The translations under genes and the position numbers were made by a program. Shown piece after piece: positions 8,144 through 15,227 of a stretch of 33,552 bases of DNA (positions within the stretch are counted from its first letter, which is position 1; each line of letters starts with the position of its first letter). The DNA is taken from NCBI GenBank assembly GCA_003134045.1, contig PLAH01000153.1:1-33552 (forward strand), written 5' to 3'. The notes under the pieces were generated by a model that was not told where the DNA came from, made no database searches, and saw nothing but the letters and a program-made list of their open reading frames with translations. Origin of the DNA: Gammaproteobacteria bacterium (GTDB lineage Bacteria; Pseudomonadota; Gammaproteobacteria; Steroidobacterales; Steroidobacteraceae).

Positions 8144-9307
8144 TCAGCCGCCTAGCGGCCGCAGCAAGCTGCGGGAGATGATGTGCCGCTGCACCTCGCT
8201 GGTGCCATCCCAGATTCTTTCGATGCGCGCATCGCGCCAGATCCGTTCCAGCGGCAGGTCGCTCATGAGGCCCATCCCGCCATGGATCTGCAAAGCCTCG
8301 TCCGACACCATCGCCAGCATCTCGGTGGCTTTGACCTTGGCGATGGCCATGTCCATGTCCGTATCGATCTTCTGGTCCCGCTTCCAGGCGGCCTCCAGCA
8401 CCAACAGTTCCGCCGCCCGCAGTTCGATCGCCATGTCGGCGAGCTTGAAACTGACGCCTTGAAATTTTCCGATCTGCTGCCCGAATTGAACCCGGTCCAC
8501 CGCCCATTGCTTGGACAATTCGAGCGCGCGGTCGGCGCGGCCCAAGCAGGTAGCCGCCACTTGCAGTCTCGTCGAGCCCAGCCAGGTGTTCGCCACGTCG
8601 AAGCCGCCGTGCAACTCGCCGAGAATTGCCGATTTCGGCACGCGGCAATCGTTGAATTCGAGAATGCTGTTGGTGTAGCCGCGGTGCGAGACATTCTTGT
8701 ATCCGGGCCGCACCTCGAATCCCGGATGCCCCATATCGATCAGGAACGCGGTCATCTTCTTGCGCGTGCCGTGCGAGGTGGTCTCCTCGCCGGTCGCCGC
8801 GAACAGGATGACGTAGTCCGAGTGGTCGGCGTGACTGATGAAGTGCTTGGTGCCGTTGATGACGAAATCGTCGCCGGAGGCCAGCGCCGACGTTTTCATG
8901 CCGCGCAGATCCGAACCCGCGCCCGGCTCCGTCATCGCCAGGCACTCGGTCCTCTCGCCGCGCACGGTGGGCAGGAGGTACCGCTCCCGCTGTTCGCCCT
9001 CACAGGCGAGCAGAATGTTCGACGGCCTGCCGACGCAGGAATAATGAAGCGCGTAGTTGGTGCGGCCCAGCTCCTTTTCGTACAGCACCCAGGCGACCGT
9101 ATCGAGTCCGGCACCGCCGACGTCGACCGGCATGTTGGCGCCATACAGTCCGGCATCGATGGCTTTGGCCTTCAACTCGCGATGCAGATCCTCGCGCAGC
9201 ACGCCGGTCTCTTCGACCTCGCGTTCGTGCGGATAGAGTTCATTGACCACGAAGTCATGCGTGCTCTTGACGATGAGCTGCTGTTCGTCGCTGAGAGAGA
9301 AATCCAT
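8144..9307 (-). CDS. Acyl-CoA dehydrogenase, probably gamma-butyrobetainyl-CoA dehydrogenase/crotonobetainyl-CoA reductase
   Basis: A 387-residue FAD acyl-CoA dehydrogenase of standard length and layout: N-terminal helical domain (F-S-L-S-D-E-Q-Q), FAD-contacting middle domain (A-M-T-E-P-G-A-G-S-D) and C-terminal helical domain (Q-I-H-G-G-M-G). In the usual 'Y-E-G-T-S' catalytic loop I read W-D-G-T-S-E, so the catalytic glutamate position is Asp367. With the CaiD-like hydratase and CoA synthetase it would oxidise gamma-butyrobetainyl-CoA to crotonobetainyl-CoA; E. coli CaiA runs the same chemistry in reverse. It starts two bases after the TetR stop with a GGGGAG ribosome binding site, so it is the last gene of the carnitine dehydrogenase operon. 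Family is certain, substrate inferred. Confidence 0.87.
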   Translation of the reverse strand: MDFSLSDEQQLIVKSTHDFVVNELYPHEREVEETGVLREDLHRELKAKAIDAGLYGANMPVDVGGAGLDTVAWVLYEKELGRTNYALHYSCVGRPSNILLACEGEQRERYLLPTVRGERTECLAMTEPGAGSDLRGMKTSALASGDDFVINGTKHFISHADHSDYVILFAATGEETTSHGTRKKMTAFLIDMGHPGFEVRPGYKNVSHRGYTNSILEFNDCRVPKSAILGELHGGFDVANTWLGSTRLQVAATCLGRADRALELSKQWAVDRVQFGQQIGKFQGVSFKLADMAIELRAAELLVLEAAWKRDQKIDTDMDMAIAKVKATEMLAMVSDEALQIHGGMGLMSDLPLERIWRDARIERIWDGTSEVQRHIISRSLLRPLGG

Positions 9308-9309
9308 CG

Positions 9310-9936
9310 CTAGCTCCCCTTCGCAGTGCCGGTCTTGCCGCGCCGAGGGTTAGCCCAGCGACGCAGAAGATCCAACTGAAAATTCAAATGCTCGACCTGC
9401 ATCGCAGCCGGCCAATCCCGCGGACTGGTCACGGCGCCTGCCGTGAGGCCGTTCATGAGCGTGGCGACCGAGCGCAGTACGCGGCCCTGGACCTCCGGCG
9501 TCAACGCGGACCATTCGGGCCAATACACATCGAAACACCGTGCATACAGGCGCATATATTCCCGATGCACCCAAACGTTCAGCCGCTTGAGCTTCTTGTC
9601 GGCTGAGACCTGGCCCCAGAACGCCATCCAGAATGCGCATTCGGTGAACCGTTGTGCATCGATGGGCAGCATTTCGCACAACACATCGAGTAGATTCGCA
9701 TCCCGCGCGCGCGCGCGCGTCAACCGTTCTTCGATCCGCAGCAGCATCAAGCGCAGTGCGGCGAGAATGATGTCCTGCTTGGAGTCGTAGTAATGAGCCA
9801 CCATGCCGGTGGTGTATCCGGCCGCGCTCGCGATGCGCGCCACCGTCGCCTGTTCGAAGCCGTGGTTGGCGACGACCTGGCAGGCCACGAGTGCGATCTC
9901 CTCGCGCCGCCTGGCATGGTCGACGATCTTAGGCAT
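9310..9936 (-). CDS. TetR-family regulator, BetI-like
   Basis: A 208-residue TetR-family repressor. The helix-turn-helix is near residues 28-52 (T-V-A-R-I-A-S-A-A-G-Y) followed by the H-Y-Y-D-S-K-Q-D segment that ends the DNA-binding domain. The ligand domain contains A-F-W-M-A-F-W, close to the A-F-W motif of BetI, the choline-responsive regulator. It lies between carnitine dehydrogenase, whose stop it overlaps (TGATG), and the acyl-CoA dehydrogenase, so it probably controls its own operon in response to carnitine, a betaine or a CoA ester. A (CG)8 tract at 9704-9719 lies within the gene. Its operator is not identified; candidates are listed separately. Confidence 0.87.
   Translation of the reverse strand: MPKIVDHARRREEIALVACQVVANHGFEQATVARIASAAGYTTGMVAHYYDSKQDIILAALRLMLLRIEERLTRARARDANLLDVLCEMLPIDAQRFTECAFWMAFWGQVSADKKLKRLNVWVHREYMRLYARCFDVYWPEWSALTPEVQGRVLRSVATLMNGLTAGAVTSPRDWPAAMQVEHLNFQLDLLRRWANPRRGKTGTAKGS
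9704..9719. repeat. (CG)8 dinucleotide tract inside the TetR gene
   Basis: Sixteen bases of alternating CG inside the BetI-like regulator coding sequence, encoding alternating alanine and arginine. Dinucleotide tracts can slip in replication and shift the reading frame, but the reading frame is intact here and such tracts are not rare in GC-rich coding DNA. Confidence 0.6.
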
Positions 9937-11417
9937 CAGTGTTTCGCGCGTGCGCCGACGGGCTTGCCAGCCGCGTCGGGTAGCGAGAGCCCGGCATGGG
10001 CCTTGGCCAAGACATCCAATCGGCTGCGCACCGCCGCGCTCATCGGCGCCGCTTTCGCCGCCGCCGTGTCGACATGCAGGTGCATCTGTTCCCCCGTGGC
10101 GAGGAGGGCATCGTCGGCGGCACGGTACAGCCGGTGGAACACGTGCAGGCGCTTATCGTCGACCCCCAACACCTGCGTCGTGACATACAGCGGCTCGCCC
10201 ACCTTGGCCTCGCCCAGATGTTTGACGTGGCTCTCGACCGTGTAGAACATTCTTCCGCCCTGCCGATAGACGGCATCGACTCCCGCCGCCCGATACAGCG
10301 CATCCATGGCATCCCCGAACAGATGCCCATAGCGAAAGTCGGTCATATGATTGTTGTAATCGGTCCATTCCGGCCGCACGACGGCATCGTAGCGCGGCAA
10401 CGCGCCGGCCGGCGAGGCGGCGGCGGCCGCGGCGCCTGCGTCCTTGTAGAGGCGCTCTTCGAGCGCGCGCAGCGTCGAACCTGCGCCGATGTCGTATTGC
10501 CGCAGCACCTGTTGGATGGCAACCAGATAGTCGTCGCGCAAGCGCTCGAGTTCGCGAATGGAGCGGCCGGCCGCCTGAGCCTGCGTGCCCTCGACCATTT
10601 TGTCGATCAGGCTCTCGGTCAGCTCGGGAGCCTCGAGCTTGGTCCACGGCCATTTCAGGGCAGGACCGAATTGCGCCAGCATGTGCCGCATCCCGGACTC
10701 GCCGCCGGCAAGATGGTAGATCATGTTGGTGCCCATCGCCGCCCAGCGCAGACCGGGGCCATAGATGATGGACTCGTCCAATTCGCCGGTGGTGGCGACG
10801 CCCTCGTTCACCATGTGCAGGATCTCGCGCCAGATGGCTTCCTGCAGGCGGTCGGTCAAATGACCGGGAACCTCGCGCCGCACGCGCAGCGCGTGCATGC
10901 CGATGTACGTCAGAAATTCGGCGGCGGCTTCGATGGTGGCCGGCGCCGTCTTCGCTCCGCCGACGAGTTCGACCAGCGGCAACAGATAGACCGGGTTGAA
11001 CGGGTGGGCGACCAGGAAGCGTTCCGGCGCGACCATGTCGCGCTGCAAATCGGTGGGCGTGAGCCCGGAGGTGCTCGAAGCAATGATGACGTCCGCGGCG
11101 GCATAGCGGCTGACCTCGGCCAGCATGCGCTGTTTGAGAGCCAGCTGTTCGGGAATGTTCTCCTGAATGAAGTCGGCCTTCTCGGCCATGGCGCGCATGT
11201 CGGTGGTGAACGAGAGCTTGCCCTTCGGCGGCAGCGGGGCAAAGGTCAGGCGTGCCAAAGCGGGCTCGGCATTCGCGATGGCGCCGCGGATCCACTCTTC
11301 CATTTCGGGTTTGACGTCGGCCGCGATGACATCGATGCCGAAATGCAGTGCGCGCGCCGCCCAACCCCCGCCGATGACTCCCGTCCCCAACAGCCCCAGT
11401 GTTCTCACTTTCCGCAT
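9936..11417 (-). CDS. L-carnitine dehydrogenase fused to a hotdog thioesterase
   Basis: A 493-residue two-domain protein. Residues 1-~320 are a 3-hydroxyacyl-CoA-dehydrogenase-like NAD enzyme, with G-T-G-V-I-G at residues 11-16, matching L-carnitine 3-dehydrogenase, which makes 3-dehydrocarnitine. Residues ~340-480 are a hotdog thioesterase (R-P-E-W-T-D-Y-N-N-H) related to the separate one at 3335-3826. Fused dehydrogenase-thioesterases are known among carnitine degraders, where the second domain is thought to act on betainyl-CoA. A GAGG site lies just before the ATG at 11417. It heads an operon with the BetI-like regulator (1-base overlap) and the acyl-CoA dehydrogenase. The 144 bases before it contain an 18-bp palindrome and an AT-rich segment. 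Confidence in the dehydrogenase role is high because the BKACE partner is also present. Confidence 0.9.
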   Translation of the reverse strand: MRKVRTLGLLGTGVIGGGWAARALHFGIDVIAADVKPEMEEWIRGAIANAEPALARLTFAPLPPKGKLSFTTDMRAMAEKADFIQENIPEQLALKQRMLAEVSRYAAADVIIASSTSGLTPTDLQRDMVAPERFLVAHPFNPVYLLPLVELVGGAKTAPATIEAAAEFLTYIGMHALRVRREVPGHLTDRLQEAIWREILHMVNEGVATTGELDESIIYGPGLRWAAMGTNMIYHLAGGESGMRHMLAQFGPALKWPWTKLEAPELTESLIDKMVEGTQAQAAGRSIRELERLRDDYLVAIQQVLRQYDIGAGSTLRALEERLYKDAGAAAAAASPAGALPRYDAVVRPEWTDYNNHMTDFRYGHLFGDAMDALYRAAGVDAVYRQGGRMFYTVESHVKHLGEAKVGEPLYVTTQVLGVDDKRLHVFHRLYRAADDALLATGEQMHLHVDTAAAKAAPMSAAVRSRLDVLAKAHAGLSLPDAAGKPVGARAKH

Positions 11418-11458
11418 GACATCCTCGCAGGCACAACGACCTTGATAATGTCACGAGT

Positions 11459-11468
11459 ATAATATAAA
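11459..11468. promoter_or_regulatory. AT-rich decamer shared with the BKACE operon upstream region
   Basis: ATAATATAAA occurs here, 42 bases before the carnitine dehydrogenase start, and at 2394-2403 before the BKACE operon. On the gene's own strand the region reads TTTTTATATTATACT, which could include a -10 element. The link between the two sites is suggestive only. Confidence 0.3.
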
Positions 11469-11535
11469 AACCGGCGCACCGCCCCTCTGCGCGCCACTCG
11501 ATGTCCGCAAGCCATCCGGTATTTGGGCACCGTGA

Positions 11536-11553
11536 TGTTCGCAGGTGCGAACA
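11536..11553. promoter_or_regulatory. 18-bp perfect palindrome upstream of carnitine dehydrogenase
   Basis: TGTTCGCA and TGCGAACA are perfect 8-base inverted arms around GG. The site lies in the 144-base gap between the hydrolase stop and the carnitine dehydrogenase start. The 2-base centre makes it a poor RNA hairpin and a good dimeric-protein operator. It does not resemble the 17-bp motif pair at 19811 and 19963. Which regulator binds it is unknown. Confidence 0.45.
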
Positions 11554-11561
11554 CCGGTGAG

Positions 11562-12830
11562 CTACTTGGGAGCGTGCTGCCCCGGTGCCGCCGCGAGCAC
11601 CGCCCCGATGGGCAGCGCCGCCTTGCCCACCGCCGCGTTGTAATCCTTGCCCACGAACGCAGCCACGGTCGCCGCGATCTGTGCCTGCGCCACGGGGGCC
11701 ACGCGCATGCGCTCGCCGAGCGGCGCCGTGTCGGGACCCATGACCGCGATCCAGATGTTCTCCGAACCCTTCTCCTCCACGCCGTGTTCCTTCCATTCGG
11801 TCAGGCCGCTGCCGCGTCCGTGGTCGGTGGTGAGGATGAATGTCGTGCTGCCGCGGTACGCCGGCATGGCCTGCATGGTGTCCCACAGCTGCTTGACGAA
11901 GAAATCGAAGCGGTGCGCGCTGTCGAGGACCAGATCGTAGCGGCCCTGATGGGCCCAATTGTCCGTCTCCCCGTAGCCCACGAACAGCACGCGGGGCCGG
12001 CCGGATTTGACATAGTCGATGAGCGGCACCTGGAGGAAGGAATTGGGGCAATCCTCCTCGTCGAACTGCGTGCTCGTGGCGAACAGCTCGCGCAGCAGCG
12101 CATCGCGCGGCGTTTCGTGTTCCTTCCTGGGCAACGACCAACCCGTCTGCATGACCAGCCCGCTGCGCGCCTTGTTGAAGATGTTGTCGTACACGCTCCA
12201 CGTCCCGTAGATCGCGACCCGCCCGGAGAACTCCTCCGATTTATTGAGCCACTCGAAGACCGTGGGATTCGGGTTCGGCCCGAATTCGTTGCTGTCGATG
12301 GCATCGTTCGGGTAGCCCGTGCTCATTTCGTTGTAGCCGGGGTACGAGAACGCCTTGCCGTTGGTCACGTGCGCGACGCTGCCCAGCGCCTGATTGCCGA
12401 ATATCTGGCCGCGCTTCGCGACCGTGCCCCACAAAAACGGGAACAGCGCGGCGCGGCGTTCGGCCGCGCTCTGGCGCCAATAGCGCTTATGCAGCTCTTC
12501 GGACGAGAGCCAGCTTCCGCCCTCCTTGTCATTGAGCAAATCGGCTTCCGCGCCCTTGAACACCTCTTGCCAGCGCAATCCATCGCTGACGATCAGCACC
12601 ACGGTCCGAGTCTTGCGCGCGGCCGCGGCGGCCGGGATGGTCGCCGGCGCGGATTGCGCCGCCGCGGGTGCGGCGGTTGGTGCTTCCGCGGCTGGAAGCG
12701 ATGCAACCGCCGGCGGTGCTGCGACCGAGGGCGGGGAGCCGACCGCAGTGCCTGCCATCAGTCCCGCAATAACAGCCCATGCCGCTGCCCGCGTGGCGCC
12801 GCGCGCAGCCATTTCCGAAATCGACTTCAT
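11562..12830 (-). CDS. Exported alkaline-phosphatase-superfamily metallohydrolase
   Basis: A 422-residue hydrolase of the alkaline phosphatase/nucleotide pyrophosphatase/sulfatase superfamily. The N-terminus is a likely Sec signal with hydrophobic A-A-A-W-A-V-I-A-G-L-M-A-G, followed by an Ala/Pro-rich linker to residue ~72. Metal-site residues visible are D83 (V-S-D-G-L-R-W), a serine/threonine segment at 162-172 (S-Y-P-G-Y-N-E-M-S-T-G), D290 and H294 (G-E-T-D-N-W-A-H), D336-H337 (T-T-D-H-G-R-G) and H349. Two in-frame ATGs occur; the first directly abuts GAGG, so the ATG at 12830, six bases after GAGG, is the start. It is the last gene of the aminotransferase-oxidoreductase-transporter operon. 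A phosphodiesterase or phosphatase acting outside the cytoplasm on a choline- or amine-containing ester is plausible, but the substrate is unknown. Confidence 0.8.
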   Translation of the reverse strand: MKSISEMAARGATRAAAWAVIAGLMAGTAVGSPPSVAAPPAVASLPAAEAPTAAPAAAQSAPATIPAAAAARKTRTVVLIVSDGLRWQEVFKGAEADLLNDKEGGSWLSSEELHKRYWRQSAAERRAALFPFLWGTVAKRGQIFGNQALGSVAHVTNGKAFSYPGYNEMSTGYPNDAIDSNEFGPNPNPTVFEWLNKSEEFSGRVAIYGTWSVYDNIFNKARSGLVMQTGWSLPRKEHETPRDALLRELFATSTQFDEEDCPNSFLQVPLIDYVKSGRPRVLFVGYGETDNWAHQGRYDLVLDSAHRFDFFVKQLWDTMQAMPAYRGSTTFILTTDHGRGSGLTEWKEHGVEEKGSENIWIAVMGPDTAPLGERMRVAPVAQAQIAATVAAFVGKDYNAAVGKAALPIGAVLAAAPGQHAPK

Positions 12831-12855
12831 AGCCATCCTCGTGGATGCAACAGCC

Positions 12856-13998
12856 TCATTGAGGCAACAGCACGGCGCAATTGGCGGTCCAGCTCAGATA
12901 CACCTCGTCGCTCCAGTCGATGGACCACTCCGACGTGCGGCGTTCGTTCTGTGCAAAGACGGTCACCAGCTTGCCGGTCTCGGTCTTGATTCGATAGGTG
13001 GACCGATTGCCGAGATAGCCGAGCTCCCACACCGTGCCCTTCATCTGATTGACGCGGTCGCCGCCGAGCGGCTGCTTGCTCAGACGAATCTTCTCGGGCC
13101 GCAGCGCCACCCACACGCGCTGGCCGCTGCCGAAGCGCCCGGTCTCATCGACGATGAGGTCGCATCCCGCCTCGGTGCTGCGCACGACGATGTGGCCCGG
13201 CTGGGTAGCGTTCACCGTCCCCTCGAACAGGTTCGTCGTACCGATGAAATCCGCCACGAAGCGGCTCTGCGGGAATTCATAGATCTCCGACGGCGTGCCC
13301 ACCTGCACCACCTGGCCGCGGTTCATGACCGCGATGCGCGTCGACAACGCCATGGCCTCGTCCTGATCGTGCGTCACGAACACGAAGGTGATCCCGACCT
13401 GCGACTGGATATTCATGAGCTCGAATTGGGTTTGCTCGCGCAGTTTCTTGTCGAGCGCGCTCAACGGCTCGTCGAGCAGCAACACCTTGGGCCGCCGGAT
13501 GAGCGCGCGGGCCAGCGCGACGCGCTGCCGCTGACCGCCGGAGAGTTGATGCGGCTTGCGCTTCGCCAACGCGCCGAGCTGCACCATGTCGAGGGCCTCC
13601 TGGACGCGTTGCGAGCGCACCGCGCGAGCGAGCGCCAAGCGCCGCAAGCCATAGCCCACGTTCTCGCCCACGGTCATGTGCGGAAACAAGGCATAGGACT
13701 GAAACATCATATTCACGGGCCGCTGGTGCGGCGGCACCGCCGTCATATCCACGCCCTCGATCATGATGCGCCCGCCGGTGGGCGTGGCAAATCCGGCGAG
13801 CATGCGCAGCAGCGTGGTCTTGCCGCAGCCCGACGCGCCCACCAGGGCGAACATCTCGCCCTTGAAGATTTTCAGCGTGACGCCGTCGACGGCGCTGAAG
13901 CCGCCGAAGGTCTTGGTGACGCTTTCGATGACGATCTGCGGCGTGGCATCCGGATCGAGCCACGGCCGGTCGGTGAGTTGTTGCTGCGCCGACAGCAC
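12856..13998 (-). CDS. Spermidine/putrescine-type ABC transporter ATPase (PotA-like)
   Basis: A 380-residue ATPase with Walker A G-A-S-G-C-G-K-T-T at residues 54-62, signature L-S-G-G-Q at 152-156, Walker B D176-E177, and a C-terminal TOBE-like domain from about residue 285. It is the only PotA-type ATPase in the window, while the matching permeases and binding protein lie 10-15 kb away (24545-26282 and 28024-29136) without their own ATPase, so it probably serves them. The frame is open upstream, but the upstream gene stops at 14004; the GTG at 13998, five bases further on, is the first usable start and fits the family's N-terminus. There is no strong ribosome binding site, so coupling to the upstream gene is likely. 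Confidence 0.86.
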   Translation of the reverse strand: MLSAQQQLTDRPWLDPDATPQIVIESVTKTFGGFSAVDGVTLKIFKGEMFALVGASGCGKTTLLRMLAGFATPTGGRIMIEGVDMTAVPPHQRPVNMMFQSYALFPHMTVGENVGYGLRRLALARAVRSQRVQEALDMVQLGALAKRKPHQLSGGQRQRVALARALIRRPKVLLLDEPLSALDKKLREQTQFELMNIQSQVGITFVFVTHDQDEAMALSTRIAVMNRGQVVQVGTPSEIYEFPQSRFVADFIGTTNLFEGTVNATQPGHIVVRSTEAGCDLIVDETGRFGSGQRVWVALRPEKIRLSKQPLGGDRVNQMKGTVWELGYLGNRSTYRIKTETGKLVTVFAQNERRTSEWSIDWSDEVYLSWTANCAVLLPQ

Positions 13999-14003
13999 GC
14001 GGA

Positions 14004-15227
14004 CTAGAACTCGCCCGGCGGCGTTGCGCGGCGTCGGCTCGGTGCGAAAAACGGACGCTCCACCACCTCGGCACGCGACATGCGACGCTCCCATACCAGT
14101 TCACGGTTCAGATAGATTTCCGCCCAGACCGTGCGGCCCGTCTGGAAGTACGGGGCGTCGACCATAGCAAGGGCGATGTTGCGCTTGCAAGTGGGCGACC
14201 ACGTCGCCGAGGTCACGCTGCCGATCTCACGCTTGCCATCGTCGGCGGCGTACAGCAGCGCATTGTGCGCGGGTTTGTTGCCGGCAATGTCCAACCCGAC
14301 CAGCCGGCGACGGGGACCGCTGCGGTGTTCGGCGAGCAGCGCGCGCCGTCCCGTGAAGTGGCCTTTCTGGAAATCGACCAGCCAGGCGAGACCCAGCTCC
14401 AGGGGCGATCGATCGCGGCCGACCCGAATGGTATGCTCCGCCGACACGAAATCCACGTGCGGACTCAAAAACCCGGCTTCGATGCGCGCCATGTTGAGCG
14501 CCTGGGAGCCGATCGCCCGGATGCCGCGCGAGCGCCCCGCCGCCATCAGTTCGTCCCAGTTCGCTTCGGCCGCCTGCGGCGGCATCCACAGCTCGTAGCC
14601 CAGATCTCCCGTAAAACCGGTTCGCGACACGGTGACCGGCCTTCCGCCAAGCGCGAAGTACCCGATCTCGAAGGGCTTCAGTTTCTCGATGCCGGCGAGA
14701 CCTGCGGCCTTCAGCACCGCGCAGGAGGTCGGCCCTTGCACGGCAAGCGCGGCGATCTCCTCGGTCACCTCGCTGACCGACACGTCGAAGCCGATGGCCG
14801 AATCCAGCAACCAGTCGATCTGCCGATCGGCCGTGCACAATCGATAGTCGCCCTCGCCCAGGCGGAACACCGTGCCGTCGTCGATCAGGTGGCCGGCGTC
14901 GTTGCACCATACGCAGTACGCGACCCGATCCGGTGTGAGCTTGGCCATGTCGCGCGTCACCAGCCGGTTGAGGTAGGGCACCGCGTCCGGGCCGGCGATG
15001 CGGTATTTCACCATCGGCGTCAGATCGTAGAGCGTGGTCGCGTTGCGAATCGCGAAATATTCCTGCTCCATGGTGGTGAACACATCGACGGTGGTGTATC
15101 CGGCCCAGGCGACGAAAGAATCCACCTGGCTTAAGTCCCGGGCGCGCGCGTGGAACGGCGTCCTCAAGAGCGGCTGCCTGAAATGCGGAGCCGCTGTGTC
15201 GGCGGCCCGCGTGTCTTCCGGCATCAT
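14004..15227 (-). CDS. GcvT/DmdA-like folate-dependent aminomethyl- or methyltransferase
   Basis: A 407-residue stand-alone member of the glycine cleavage T-protein family, which includes DMSP demethylase DmdA and the folate domain of sarcosine/dimethylglycine dehydrogenases. Visible features are L-L-R-T-P-F near the N-terminus (compare R-T-P-F in DmdA), L-Y-D-L-T-P-M, N-R-L-V-T-R-D, V-Q-G-P-T-S, G-F-T-G-D-L-G-Y-E-L-W and a C-terminal barrel with V-G-L-D-I. The expected role is moving a methyl or methylene group from a methylated amine to tetrahydrofolate. Neighbouring FAD oxidoreductases and the trimethylamine setting fit demethylation of a betaine derivative. The ATG at 15227 overlaps the upstream stop as ATGA after AGGGGG. 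The precise substrate cannot be read from the sequence. Confidence 0.8.
   Translation of the reverse strand: MMPEDTRAADTAAPHFRQPLLRTPFHARARDLSQVDSFVAWAGYTTVDVFTTMEQEYFAIRNATTLYDLTPMVKYRIAGPDAVPYLNRLVTRDMAKLTPDRVAYCVWCNDAGHLIDDGTVFRLGEGDYRLCTADRQIDWLLDSAIGFDVSVSEVTEEIAALAVQGPTSCAVLKAAGLAGIEKLKPFEIGYFALGGRPVTVSRTGFTGDLGYELWMPPQAAEANWDELMAAGRSRGIRAIGSQALNMARIEAGFLSPHVDFVSAEHTIRVGRDRSPLELGLAWLVDFQKGHFTGRRALLAEHRSGPRRRLVGLDIAGNKPAHNALLYAADDGKREIGSVTSATWSPTCKRNIALAMVDAPYFQTGRTVWAEIYLNRELVWERRMSRAEVVERPFFAPSRRRATPPGEF

Noticed and set aside
7974..8945. Long N-terminal extension of the hypothetical gene into the acyl-CoA dehydrogenase
   Set aside because: The extension is an out-of-frame reading of the dehydrogenase coding strand; the ATG at 7973 gives a self-contained protein.
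10153..12201. 682-codon open frame on the minus strand
   Set aside because: It is a shadow across the carnitine dehydrogenase and hydrolase genes, with an arginine/histidine-rich composition and no recognisable motif.
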